Source of the DNA: Microcebus murinus
Lineage: Eukaryota; Chordata; Mammalia; Primates; Cheirogaleidae
Length of the DNA: 64,000 nucleotides
Assembly (NCBI RefSeq): GCF_040939455.1
Contig: NC_134113.1
Location: forward strand, 19,020,501-19,084,500
Reading direction: 5' to 3'
The translations under genes were made by a program, and so were the position numbers. Position 1 is the first letter of the stretch. Each line of letters starts with the position of its first letter. Positions 22,800 to 33,786 of this stretch are shown here, one piece after another. The notes under the pieces are model-generated. The model was not told the origin of the DNA. It saw nothing but the letters and a program-made list of their open reading frames with translations, and ran no database searches.

Positions 22800-25320
22800 A
22801 ATACTATGTAAAAAGATAAACAGAAGCAATATAAACTGAAATCATGATATAAAATATAAGATAATTCACATTTTATATTAACGCAATAAAATCACCTGTT
22901 AAAAGACACACACACACAGTGCACTTAAGACTGATTCACAAAACAAAATTCAAAATTGACTCATATAAGTTATACCATTAAAGAGATGCACTTAAAACTA
23001 AATATCTCAAATAGGTTAAAAAAGTAAGCATCTAGGCTAAGACATAAAAGGAGAAGACAAACAAAAAAACAGGGTTGTGCTTGGAATCTTTCAGATAAAG
23101 GTCAAATTCAGGGCAAAGAGATAAAGAAGGAGGCATTATAATTTTAAAATGTACCACCATACAATGAGGACATGACACTTAAAAAGACCTATTACATAAA
23201 GTGCTATGAAATTTAGATAATGCCACATTTATATTTTCAAACTTTAATTCAAAATTTAGTATAGAGAAATAAACAAAAATGACATAAACAACCTCCTAAG
23301 GTAAAACTAATTGATAAATTTTGAATTCTATTCCCAAAAAGAGCTAATATAATTTTAATGTTGGTGGAAATACCAATGATTTGTTAAATCAACAAGAAAC
23401 CAAAAAATAAATTTAATAAATTCCAAAAAATATAAATAGTACAGACAGCATTCTTTGGAGATAATGCAAAGACAGTAGAAATTAATAATAAAAAGCAACA
23501 AATACACACAAGCACATGCACACACACTCTTATGTAATACTTGGGACAATAAGAACACTCAGAACTAATTTGCAGATCATCCAGAAAAACAAAGTGAAAA
23601 ATATTACTTGTCTAACCTATTGGCCATTAAAAAAGCAGGGATCAGGGGAAATTTTATAATTTTAAATATTCATAATTATACATAAGAATGCAAGAAAACA
23701 AACTTGGGTATTCAATCAAAAAGTTAGGCAAAAATGAAGCAAACATGATGAAAACAAAATGGGTTTATAAAGGAAAAAACAGAAATTCATTCACTAGGAA
23801 ACAGGAAAATAGTAGGATTACAAATAAATCCAAGAGCATATTGTTTAAAAGAATGAAATAGATAAATCATTAGCTTACCTAATCAGGAAAATAAAAGGAC
23901 AGCCTAAAAACATAAAATAGCAAGTGAGAATAAGAAAATAATATAAACAGAGAATAAATACACATGCGATGACTGATATTTAGCCAACAGGCACAATCAT
24001 GGTCATACCATTGATGGTTGGCATAGATTATGTTTGATTGTGGCATCTGTTATGATTCATCAGTGCTCATGCCAACAAATTTTTAAATATTTTGCACATC
24101 ACATGTGCATAAAAAATCAACTGAGTCAACTCTATGTAAGTAAACTTGGAATCTTGAATGATAAAGTTTATTTTCTAGGAAAACAGATTAACAAAACTGA
24201 CTCCAAAAGATACAGAATATTGAATCAGAAAGATTTCTAATGACAATGCCACAAAAAATGAAAAGTACTATGCCTAGTGGGTTTCATTACCTGAATTTTC
24301 CCAACCCTTTAGGAACCAGTGACACCAGTGCTCATTAAACTGTGCTTAAAGCATTGAAAAACAACAACTTACAAAATATTTGTTATGAAAACATAATAAT
24401 AGCACCAAAACCTGAAGTGGGCAGCCCAAAAAGGAAAAATATAGATTAATTTAACTTATGAATATCAATAGAAAAAAGTTTAAATAAATAATAAACAAAT
24501 CTAGCTACTTATTAACATAATACCACAAAATGATTAAATGGGGTTCCTACCAAGAAAACTGACTCAGTATGAGAAAACATATTAATATAAGTCAAAATGA
24601 AAAATAAATCACAATGAAAAATCATATGGTCTTCTCCAGAGATGCTCCAAAAACATTTGATAAAATTCAATATTGATTCTAAATTAAAATAAACTTATAA
24701 CAAAAAAGGAATAAATATATTTTTATATCTTTAACATGACCAATGATCAACAAGAGGCTTAATGAGGAAAGCTTAGGAACTACAGTCAGAAACAAGAACA
24801 AAGATATCCATCATTATCATCTTCCTCATTACCATTACCACCGTCATCACCATCACTATCATTATCATCATTCTCTTCTAGGTACTTTACAGTTTTTATT
24901 CAGCTTGATCCTCAAAACAACCCTATGAGAGAGATGTGATATAATTTTTCCTGTTTATAGTTATTAAATTTTTTCTGAAGGTACTAGTCTATAATAAGAG
25001 TACAATATTTCACCTACAATAAGAATGGATGAAATAACAAATACAAAATTCCAAAATGAGAAGTATCTTTTCTTTGAAAATGATTTGATTGGAAAATATA
25101 CAAGTTCTAACCAAAAAATAATTATAAATAAGAGAATTTAATAAAATACCTAGTCTCAAAATTAATATAAAATATTTCTATTTCCATATAGAAACTTATA
25201 TCAAATCAAACCCCGTTATAAGAAAAACTAGAAAAGTTGGATAAAATAAAAACATCTGTTCAAAAGCATTAGAAACTATCAAGGCAGCCAGAATTTCAAA
25301 GGTGAAGCTCTCTAAGCACC
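22800..25320 (+). mobile_element. Old L1M ORF2 relic
   Basis: The endonuclease-linker and RT text of an old L1 is spread over about 2.5 kb. Examples are AAAGCAACAAATACACACAAG near 23490, TGGGTATTCAATCAAAAAG near 23705, CATTACCTGAATTTTCCCAACCC near 24285 and CAGAGATGCTCCAAAAACATTTG near 24640. It is interrupted near 23968-24140 by text I cannot assign and at 24808-24960 by a trinucleotide repeat plus MIR. Confidence 0.65.
24808..24960 (-). mobile_element. CAT/CAC trinucleotide tract with MIR fragment
   Basis: 24808-24872 is an impure ATC/CAT/CAC trinucleotide repeat. 24873-24960 reads as reversed MIR: CTAGGTACTTTACAG, GATCCTCAAAACAACCCTATGAGAG and TTTTTCCTGTTTATAG. The repeat probably grew from the MIR end. 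Confidence 0.7.
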
Positions 25321-25660
25321 AAGAAGTGAACTAAGATAAAGACAACATTCTGTTCCACTTTTTCTCTGATTGCATTTGCTGATTTGTTATTAACACAGGG
25401 CTTAGAGTATGAAAATTGGGCAGAAATGGCTGGGTATGAGGCTGACAAGCTGAGCAGAAATTTCTGTAGCCTGGAGAGAAAAACCTGGTATTCAACAAGA
25501 CAGCTAAGATTTGAGAAGCCAAGATCTCAGGGGAAATGGAATTGTATTAAGATGAACCCACATTCAGCAATGCAATTAACCTCCAGGTATTTGCTAATTC
25601 ATAAATAACATGGAGCTCAGAACATAAAAAGTCAAGCATAAAGTTGCAGCTAGGATACTA

Positions 25661-26010
25661 TGTTAGTTTGCTAGAACTGTCATAACTCAGACTGGATGAC
25701 TTAAATGACAGAAATCTATTTTCTCACAATTCTAAAAAAGTCCAAGAGCAGGCTATTGGCAGGGTTGGTTTCTTCTAAGGCCTCTCTTCTTGGCTTGTGA
25801 ATGGCTGTTTTCCCTTGTATCTTTCCATGATCTTACCTCTGTACAGGTCTGTGTCTTCATCTCTCTTTTCATAATGTTAACAGCATGACCTTATTTTAAC
25901 TTAATTACTGCCTTCAAGACCTTATCTCCAAATACAGTCACATTTTGAGGTACTAGGGGTTAGGACTTCAACATACGAATTTGGAAAGGAACACAATTCA
26001 GTCCATAAAA
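25661..26010 (-). mobile_element. MaLR/MLT1-like solo LTR, minus strand
   Basis: Read on the plus strand: TGTTAGTTTGCTAGAACTG, GACTGGATGACTTAAATGACAG, GGCAGGGTTGGTTTCTTCTA, ATCTCCAAATACAGTCACAT, GTACTAGGGGTTAGGACTTCAACATA and CACAATTCAGTCCATAA. This is the reversed MaLR-type LTR seen in plus orientation at 41073-41511. No internal region or clean 5-bp duplication was found. Confidence 0.75.
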
Positions 26011-26384
26011 GATCCTAAGAAGTAGAGCAAAACTTCAGGCAGTATACTGTTACTAGAGAGACACAAATTGGAGCTCAGGGCTCATCAAGGAGCTCTGATA
26101 AACATGCCAAGAATTTAGTTAGGTTCCCTGAAATACATCTTACGAGGTAGACCAAATTAGAAGTAGACTAGCCTTCACATACACTGAAATCCATCTTTGA
26201 ACCAGCTCAATTTCAGCCTGGATTTAAGTGTCAGAAGCAACTACAAATCCTCTCTGAAGGAAGGGACTGTAGTCAGACCATTAAATTATCTCCACAATTT
26301 TCTCATATGTAATCTTTATCATTCAATTAACTTTACAAAGTATATCAGGAAATAGAAACAACTGAAGCCAATAAAAAAAATAGA

Positions 26385-26690
26385 GGCCAGGTAGGGTGTC
26401 TCATGACTGTAATCCTAGCACCTTGGGAGGCTGTGGTGGGAGGATCACTTGAGGCTAGAAGTTTGAGATCAGCCTAAGCAACATAGTGAGACCTCATCTC
26501 TGTAAAATATAGAAAAATCAGCCAGGCATGGTGGTGCATGCCTGTAGTCCTAGCTACTCAGGAGGCTGAGGTAGGAGGATCCCTTGAGCCCAGGACTTTG
26601 AAGTGCAAGGAGCTATGATGATGCCACTGCATTCTAGCCTGGGCAACAAAGCAAGATTGTTTCAAAAAAAATAAAAATAAAAAATTAATA
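26385..26690 (+). mobile_element. Full-length dimeric Alu (J-like / lemur type)
   Basis: It starts GGCCAGGTAGGGTGTCTCATG. The left arm has CCTTGGGAGGCTG and GAGGATCACTTGAG (pol III box A and B regions with some decay). A mid A-rich linker (TCTCTGTAAAATATAGAAAAATCAG) leads to the right arm, with GGCATGGTGGTGCATGCCTG, GAGCTATGATGATGCCACTGC and TAGCCTGGGCAACAAAGC, and an A-rich tail. The right-arm bases are J-like. The A-rich flanks (AATAAAAAAAATAGA before, AATAAAAAATTAATAGA after) may be a diverged target duplication. It is the only full Alu in 64 kb. Confidence 0.93.
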
Positions 26691-27339
26691 GAAACACTAG
26701 TGTTCTAGAGTTATTATTGTAGATGCACTACACTTGTTTTTTAAAGGGCCTCAAGGATATCAAATGAATCTGCAAGTAAATTAACCAGCTACTGAAACAA
26801 AGCCCAACAATCATTAAAGGAAGGCAATAAAATAAAGACACTCCACAGTGTAAACCATGCAATGACCAGAATTTAATATAAAATTACTGGGCACGCCAGG
26901 AAACAGAAAAATGTGAACCATAAACCATAGAAAGGGGTTGACAAATAAGATCCAGAAATGAAAAAGATGATAAAGCTAGCAAACACAGGCATTAAAATAG
27001 CTATCATAACCATGTTCAAGTATTTAAAACAAAACACGCTAGAAAAGAAATTGCATGAGGTCTAGAAACAAAGACAAATATAGGAGCAAACTAAGCTTGT
27101 CATAAATAAATTGTCTAAAACTGACGATAAAAAGAAATCTTAAAAATAACGACAGTGGGAAAAAATACACATAATGAACAAAAGAACAAAAATAAGATTA
27201 AATGAAAACGTCTCATCATAAACTATGCAAGCTAGAAGACAATCAAAGAACATCTTTAAACTGATAAAAGAAAAAAATTGTCAATCTAGAATTCTATATA
27301 CAATAAAAATATCCTTTAAAAATAATGACAAAAAGTAAG

Positions 27340-29060
27340 AGAGACAAGGTGGCAGACCAAAGACACCACCAGACAGAGCATCTATGTAAGAAGAAATTTT
27401 AGCTGAAAGAGGAAAAACAGACCAACAAACATAGATCCGAAGAGGATCTGAAGAAAGGGTGAATAAACCTATAGGCGACTCCATGGGAAGAGGTTGTGGA
27501 GCAGACCTGGAAGGAGAAAGGCATTATTGGAGATTAAGCCACAGGAGGCTTGCAGATGAGTAAGAAGGGTAGATGAATTGGCTTTCATCTCAGACTTGGT
27601 GGGCTCCTGAGCTGCTGGAGAGACCTTCTGATGCAGTGAGCACAGAGACTGCTGTGATCAGTCAGCAGAGAGCTTCTTGTGGACAGGGCAGCAGGTTCCC
27701 AGGCCCGCCAACTCCAGGGCACCTCCCACCCTACAGACCCAAGGCAGATGGCAGGCCCCATATTGCTTCTCTACCCACTAGGAACCTTTGTCCTCTCTGG
27801 GGGGCCAGAAGCTCTCAGGTTCTGTCTTGCTCGTCCCCACACAGTCATTTCTCAACTCTGGCCCAGATTGCAGGAGCCACAGCGGTCCAGTGGGTCCCAA
27901 GTGATCTGCATGACTCCAAACTTCCATCATTCTGGGTGGACTACCTTCCAGAGAGAGGGTTGGAGATGACCAGAGGGAGGATGGTGAACTTTCATTCACC
28001 TAGATTCTTTTTCCCCCTCTTCCCTCCCCCACCTGTGGTGACCAAGAAAGAAAACAGAGCCACCACCCAGAAGCTTGCACAGGGAACAGGTCTCAGACCT
28101 TTCCTTTTGGGGTCCTGCTGCAGACTGAGGGGTACTCAGACTGTGAGCTCCCTGCCTGCAGGCCCTTCTGGTGCTGCTTGCTCAGAAACTTCAGCAGAGT
28201 GGAACACATCCCAAGATGGAGGGACATTGAACCACCTTGGGCACCCAGTGAGAGAGACTTGGGACCAATATCCTTCTCCCTGGCATGGCCATGGTTTGAT
28301 CTCTGGGGCCTCGGGGATGAGTTACAGGCCAAATTCCTATGCCCAGGTCTCAGTCACATCACCCAGGGGCAGAAAGCAGATATTTGTGCATTAGTCTCAG
28401 GAGGTGTTGGTGCCTGCAGGGGCAGATCAGGGGAGAATGCAGTGTGGGACCTAGCCATGGAGTGCTTGTGGAGCATCCACCCTCCCATGGGAGGGCTGTG
28501 CTCCTAGCTCACGGTGGTATCCTAGGCAGGGAATATCCTGGCCCGCATCACAGGCATAGGGAAGCTCAGCTGGCTTGAGGTCCTGCCTGCCAGCAGAGGC
28601 CCGCAAGAAACTGTGGAGTACAGGAGAGTGGAAAGGAGTGAGGCCTACTCCAGACTGCCTGATTGAGGGTCTCAGACAACCCCACCTTCACACCCAGACT
28701 TTATGGTTGAATAGGGCCATTTCAGCCCCTCCCTAGCAGCTTTGCCCAGAGGCAGGGAACAAACTTTTGACCCCTGCTGAAAGCATTTGTGGAGCTTGAA
28801 GGCAGGCTCACCAAGCCAAACTATGCCCAACCTTGTTGCCCTACCCACCCCTACTGAGGTGGAGAAAAAGGACACACCTGGAAGTTTCAGGGACCCACCA
28901 CTACCTGAGATATTAGAGTGCTTCTCCTGAGTAACTAGAGCTTTTGGGTCATATAACCCCCCCCCCCAAAAAATGTTGTAGCTTCTTCTTTCCAGTAAGG
29001 ACCCCGTAATGACAGGGAGGTCAATTTACATGCCCTCTTACTGCATTTACTGACTCATCA
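27340..29060 (+). promoter_or_regulatory. L1-A 5'UTR (internal promoter remnant)
   Basis: GC-rich stretch that parallels the L1-B 5'UTR: shared blocks near 27360-27480, the 'ggggtactcagactgtgagctccct' region near 28130 and the 'gtggaaaggagtg' region near 28628. L1 5'UTRs act as internal pol II promoters. The YY1-type core at the start is changed to CAAGGTGGC (27345-27353). Large open frames here (27573-28394 and others on both strands) reflect GC-rich composition and are not genes. Confidence 0.65.
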
Positions 29061-29230
29061 GAGAGGGTGTGGTTGATTCTCACCCATGAGCACCACCTAC
29101 TGGCTGAGAGGTTAAACTGGGTGTGTCATTATCTAAACAAAAGAAAATCTCAAAAAAATAAGAAGCAACCACTGCTCCAGATAAGAAGGAATCAGCAAAA
29201 GAACACCAGAAGTATGAAGAATCAAAGTGA

Positions 29231-29647
29231 CTCAGAGCAGGGGGCCTGAAGAATGGCTCTTTTGTTTACAACACACCCAACAGGAATCTCAGGTCATCGT
29301 AATAATGGAAACAAAACTTGTGGCCTCCCTATGAACAAATGCCCTACAGGAGGAAGAGGAGGAGGAGGAGGAGGAGGAGGAGGAGGAGGAGAAGAAGAAG
29401 AAGGAGAAGGAGAAGGAGAAGGAGAAGGAGAAGGAGAAGGAGAAGGAGAAGGAGAAGGAGTAGAAGAAGAAGAAGAAGAAGAAGAAGAAGAAGAAGAAGA
29501 AGAAGAAGAAGAAGAAGAAGAAGAAGAAGAAGAAGAGTTATAGAATCTAGGTGGTTGGTGTATGGGTGATCACTGTATAATCTTTTCAAACATTTATACT
29601 GTATGTTTGAAAAATTGCCTAATAAAGTATTAGAAAATTAAAAAAAA
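29231..29647 (+). mobile_element. Retroposed 417-bp insert with poly(A) and 14-bp target duplication
   Basis: Both sides read AAGAATCAAAGTGA (29217-29230 and 29648-29661), interrupting L1-A ORF1. The insert ends in TGCCTAATAAAGTATTAG and an A-rich tail, so it was made from a polyadenylated RNA. The right end (GGTGGTTGGTGTATGGGTG, CTGTATGTTTGAAAAATTGCC) resembles an L1 3'UTR, while the left 115 bases are not recognised. A 188-bp purine tract fills the middle. It is either a 5'-truncated L1 3' end of an unusual subfamily or a processed transcript. Confidence 0.8.
29349..29536 (+). repeat. GGA/GAA polypurine microsatellite
   Basis: 188 bases of almost pure purine: (AGG)n, then (GAAGGA)n, then (GAA)n, with one TAG interruption near 29461. 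Open frames through it encode only poly-Glu, poly-Arg or, on the other strand, poly-Leu. Such tracts are prone to length change and triplex formation. Confidence 0.97.
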
Positions 29648-32041
29648 AAGAATCAAAGTGAACATACACTCCCAAAATGGAACACCAGCTCTCTAGCAAT
29701 GGATACCACCCAAAATCAGAATATTGAAATGACAGATGAAGAATTTCAAACATCAAAGAAAGCTCAATGAACTGCAAGATAAAATGAAAATCCAACGCAA
29801 AGAAACCACAAAAACAATAGAGCAAATGAATTAAAAATTCACCAAAGAAATCGAAATATGAAAGAAAAATCAATCAGAAATTCTGGAAATGAAAAATTCA
29901 TTCAAGGAATTATAAAACATAATAGAAAGCATTAAGAATAGGTTAGATCAAGCAGGAGAAATAATCTCAGAGCTTGAAGACACCATCTTTCAATTAAACA
30001 AGTCAATCACAGAGAGAAAGCAGGCAAATAACAGAAATGAGCAAAACCTACAAGAAATATGGGAATCTGTGAAGAGGCCTAATATAAGAATTATAGCCAT
30101 CCCTGAGAGTGAAGAAGAAAATACACAAGGGTTGCATAATATATTTTAGGAAATAATTGAGGAAAATTTCTCTGACCTTGGTAGTAATGAAAGACAAAAA
30201 TGGTCATTATATAATGGCAAAGGGAACAATACAACATGAAGACATAACAATTCTAAATATCTATCCACCCAACACAGGTGTTCCCAGATTCAAAAAGTAA
30301 ATCCTACTTGATTTAAACAAATGACAAAGAAGAGCACTGTAATACCTGGGAATGTCAACAACGCTCTGACAGAACACAACAGATTTTCCAACAGAAAATA
30401 AAGAAACAATGGACTGAAACTGAACTCTAAAACAAATGGGCCTAACAACATTTGCAGAACTTTCTACCCAAAGACAACCACCAAAGAAAACTTTCTACCT
30501 AAAGACAATGTTCTTCTCATCAGCTCATGGGACATTCTGTAAGATTGATCACATCCTAGGCCACAAAACATGTCTCAACAAATTTAAAAAACAAACTGGG
30601 AGGCATCAGTTTATAGACTTCAAGTTATACTACAAGCCTATAGTAACCAAAATAACATGGTACTCACACAAGAACAGAGACATGCACCAATGAAATAGGA
30701 CTGAGAACCCAGATATAAAACCATCCTCATATAGCCATCTGATCCTCGACAAAGTTGATAAAAACATATACTGGGGAAAAGAATCTGTATTCAATAAATG
30801 GTGCTTGGAAAATTGGATAGCCACATGTAGAACACTGAAACAGGATCCATACCTCTCATCTCTCACAAAAATCAACTTAGGATGAATAAAAGAGGTAAAC
30901 CTAAAGCATGAAACCAGAAGAATTCTAGAAGAAAACATTGGAAAAACTCTTATAGACATTGTCCTAGGCAAAGAATTTATGAAGAAGATCCCAAAGACAA
31001 TCACAGCATCAACAAAATAGGATAGGAACTATCCATCAATAAATAGGAACTGATCGAATTAAAAAGCTTCTGCATAGCCAAAGAAACTACCACTAGAGCA
31101 AATAGACAACCTACAAAATGGGAGAAAATATTTTCATATTATACATCTGATAAAGGACTGAGAATCAGAATTAATACAGAACTCAGGAAAATCAGCAAGA
31201 AAAAATCAAATAACCCCAATAAAAAGTAGGCAAAGGATGTGAACAGAAATTTTTCAAAAGAAGATAGACTAATGGCCAACAAACATGAAAAAATGCTCAA
31301 CAATTCTAATCATCAGGGAAATCCAAATCAAAACCACAATGATATATCACTTAACTCCAGTGAGAATGTTTTATAAAAAAGTCCCCAAACAACAAATGTT
31401 GACGTGGATGCAGAGAGATAGGAATACTCATACACTGCTCGTAGGAGTACAAACTAGTACAACCTCTATGGAAACGAGTATGAAGATACCTCAAAGGATT
31501 AAGAATAGAGCTACCATTTGACCCAGAAATCCCACTACTGGGTATCTACCCAAAGGAAAAAAGACATTCTATAAAAGAGACATATGCACTGGTATGTTTA
31601 TAGCACAATTCACAATTGCAAAGATGTGGAAACAACCCAAGTGCCCATGAACACATGAGAGGACTAACAAAATGTGGTGTATGTATACTATAGAGTACCA
31701 CTCAGGCATAAAAAAATCATGAACTACCTATTGTATTATCCTGGATGGAGCTGGAGCCCAATCTTCTAAGTGAAGTATCACAAGAATGGAAAAAACAAAC
31801 ACCACATATACTCACCATTAAAGTGGTATGAATTGATCAACACTAATGTGCATATGTGAGAAGCAACATTTACAGATTGTTAAGCAGGTGGGAGGAAGAA
31901 GGAGGGAATGGGTAAATCCAAACCTGACGTATGCGGTCTGGGGCAATGGGCATACTTGTCGGGTAGTGAAAAAGCAATTTATGTAACCAAAACATTTGTA
32001 CCCTCATAATAGTCTGACATAAAAATTAAAAAACAATAACT

Positions 32042-32160
32042 TGAGATGCTTGTTAACATGGAAATTTCTAGGTCCTACTACAGACCTACCAATTCAGAAA
32101 CTCCAGGGAAGGGATGTGGAAATCTGTGTTTTTAACAAATTCTCCAGGTGAAATTTATCA
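32042..32160 (+). mobile_element. MER5-like hAT-Charlie fragment
   Basis: TTGAGATGCTTGTTAACATGG, CTACTACAGACCTACCAATTCAGAAACTCC and AATCTGTGTTTTTAACAAATTCTCCAGGTG follow a MER5-type MITE, with the terminal repeats eroded. Confidence 0.6.
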
Positions 32161-32164
32161 TCTG

Positions 32165-32395
32165 GCAACTATAGAGTAAGTTCTATAAGGGCAAGGACTC
32201 CCACTGACTTTTTTCACAGCATAATATCCAAAATCCAGTTTAAATAAGTACTATTCCCTTTATCTATAATGTATGTTTTCCACCCTATATTTTACTTGAC
32301 TAGATGCTGCTTTGTTCAAACAGCACCTAGTACAGTTTATGTAACATAATAGGCAGTTGATACAGATTGAATAAACAAGCAAATGAATAAGAAAC
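32165..32395 (+). mobile_element. L2 3'-end fragment(s)
   Basis: GAGTAAGTTCTATAAGGGCAAGGACT, then after a gap AGCACCTAGTACAGTTTATG and GCAGTTGATACAGATTGAATAAA. This is the L2 tail order with interruptions. Confidence 0.55.
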
Positions 32396-32399
32396 AAAA

Positions 32400-33530
32400 A
32401 TAATGACAAAATTAACATATTTTACTTAAAAACACACAAATGTTGGGAGAATTTATCATAGATGATCTATTTTTTAAAAAGTTAAGTTTTCAGACAGAAA
32501 AAAATAAAACCAGATGAAAATTTGGATCTACATGAAAGAATAAAGAATATCATAAATGGTAAAGATATGGATAAACATAAAATATTTTCTCTTTTTCTAC
32601 ATTTCTTTTAAAAATAATTGTCTTTTTAAAACAAAGATAATGTATTGTAGAATTTATAACATGTAGAACTAAAATGTCTGATAACAGTAACATAAAAGAC
32701 CAGAGGTGAATGGAAGCACACTGTTGTTTCTTATGTTATATGTGAAGTAGAACGGTATTATTTGAAAGGAGACTGTGATAAATTAAAAATAAATGTTGTA
32801 AACCCTGGAGTAACCACTAAGAAAATAAATCAAAGAGGTTTAGCTAACAAGCCAATAAAGGAGATAGAAGGGAATTGGTAAAATATTCAGTCCAAAAGTA
32901 GGTAGAAAATGAAAAAAAAAAATAACAAAGAGAATGAATTGGAAAATAGAATACCAAAAAAGCAAGATGGTAAATTCAAATGCAAATGCAAATTCAAATT
33001 CAAATGTATTTCAATATTATATTAAATATAAATGGTCAAAACACTCTCGGAAACATGAAAATTTCCAGAATGAATAAACTGAAAATCTTTTAAACGTCAC
33101 TCATAATAAAAGAAATACAAATGTGAACTGCAATGAGAGGTAACTATTAACTTTTCAGATAGATTTTTTTTAAAGTTTGCTAACACTACAGTCATGCAGG
33201 TATTGAGAAACAACCACTCCCATACATTGTTAGTAGGCAGGTAAATTGGTATAATGTTATGAATGTCAATTAGCAATATCCATAAGAATTAAAAATGCAC
33301 ATAAAGTTTGACCCAGAAATTTTATTTATAGGAATTTATAATACAAAATCCTTGCTCATTCATGAAATGATACATATACAAAAATATTAATTGTAGAATT
33401 ATTTATAATAGAAAATTGGAAGCAATCTAAATGGTCATCAAGAGGAAAATGGCTAAACAGAAGTAAAATTATGGATATATATACAAATAGGATACTACAT
33501 ATCCATTAATAACAGTAAGGTTGCTCTATC
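32400..33530 (+). mobile_element. Old L1M relic (ORF1-ORF2 junction joined to ORF2 3' end)
   Basis: 32590-33050 carries AAATAATTGTC, GTATTGTAGAATTTATAACATG, CACACTGTTGTTTCTTATG, AACCCTGGAGTAACCACTAAG and GCAAGATGGTAAATTCAAA, the old-L1 stretch just before and into ORF2. 33170-33530 is ORF2 C-terminal (TTTGACCCAGAAATTTTATTTATAGG and AATTGGAAGCAATCTAAATGG). The middle of ORF2 is missing. Confidence 0.75.
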
Positions 33531-33776
33531 CAAGCAGCTCCACAGAATGCTTACCTAGTTAATAAGTTTCTGACAAAACGTCTCTTGTATTTAAATAACC
33601 AAACCTTATAAATGTGTTAATCTCCCAATACAACATTTTCTTGTCAAAGTTTATACAGAAGTATTTAATATTTACTTCATAAAAATGCAATATATTTTTA
33701 CCAAAATGATGAATGGGAAAAGTGTCAAGTTGCATTCCAAATACAATTAGCAGATTTTCAGAATAATGAGTAGCTT
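33531..33776. other. No recognised feature
   Basis: AT-rich; possibly the 3'UTR of the preceding old L1. It ends at the left target duplication of L1-B. Confidence 0.4.
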
Positions 33777-33786
33777 GAAAATCTCA

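Larger units (their letters stand above)
25330..27335 (+). mobile_element. Old HAL1/L1M relic (split)
   Basis: HAL1-like 5' and ORF1 text: TCTCTGAAGGAAGGGACTGTAGTCAGACCATTAAA near 26250, ACAGGCATTAAAATAGCTATCAT near 26985, AAACTATGCAAGCTAGAAGAC near 27222, and AATTCTATATACAATAAAAAT near 27290. It is interrupted by a MaLR LTR (25661-26010) and an Alu (26385-26690), and cut on the right by L1-A. Confidence 0.65.
27340..32034 (+). mobile_element. L1-A: young L1 with 5'UTR, internally deleted
   Basis: The 5' end (GAGACAAGGTGGCAGACC) and 3' end (TGTAACCAAAACATTTGTACC, TGACATAAAAATTAAAAAAC) are both present, so it is not 5'-truncated. Compared with L1-B, it keeps a longer 5'UTR (to about 29060) and the N-terminal, coiled-coil part of ORF1 (about 29190-30170). 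It then joins directly to the middle of the endonuclease region (about 30195). Near 30588 it joins text that in L1-B lies about 2 kb further on (38052), which removes the whole reverse transcriptase domain. Stops and frameshifts are everywhere. A 417-bp later insert sits at 29231-29647. No clear target duplication. Confidence 0.85.

Noticed and set aside
22739..22918. Alternating CA/TG tracts as Z-DNA regulatory elements
   Set aside because: Ordinary short microsatellites with no nearby gene to regulate.
27573..28394. 273-codon open frame, the second longest in the window
   Set aside because: It lies entirely in the GC-rich L1-A 5'UTR, overlaps open frames in other phases and on the other strand, and has no domain. 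It is compositional.
29253..29589. Open frames encoding poly-Glu, poly-Arg and poly-Leu
   Set aside because: They are translations of the GGA/GAA tract inside a retroposed insert, not genes.
30630..31004. 124-codon minus-strand open frame (and a similar one at 38085-38468)
   Set aside because: Both are antisense to the same L1 ORF2 C-terminal region. Their similarity reflects the shared L1, not a conserved gene.
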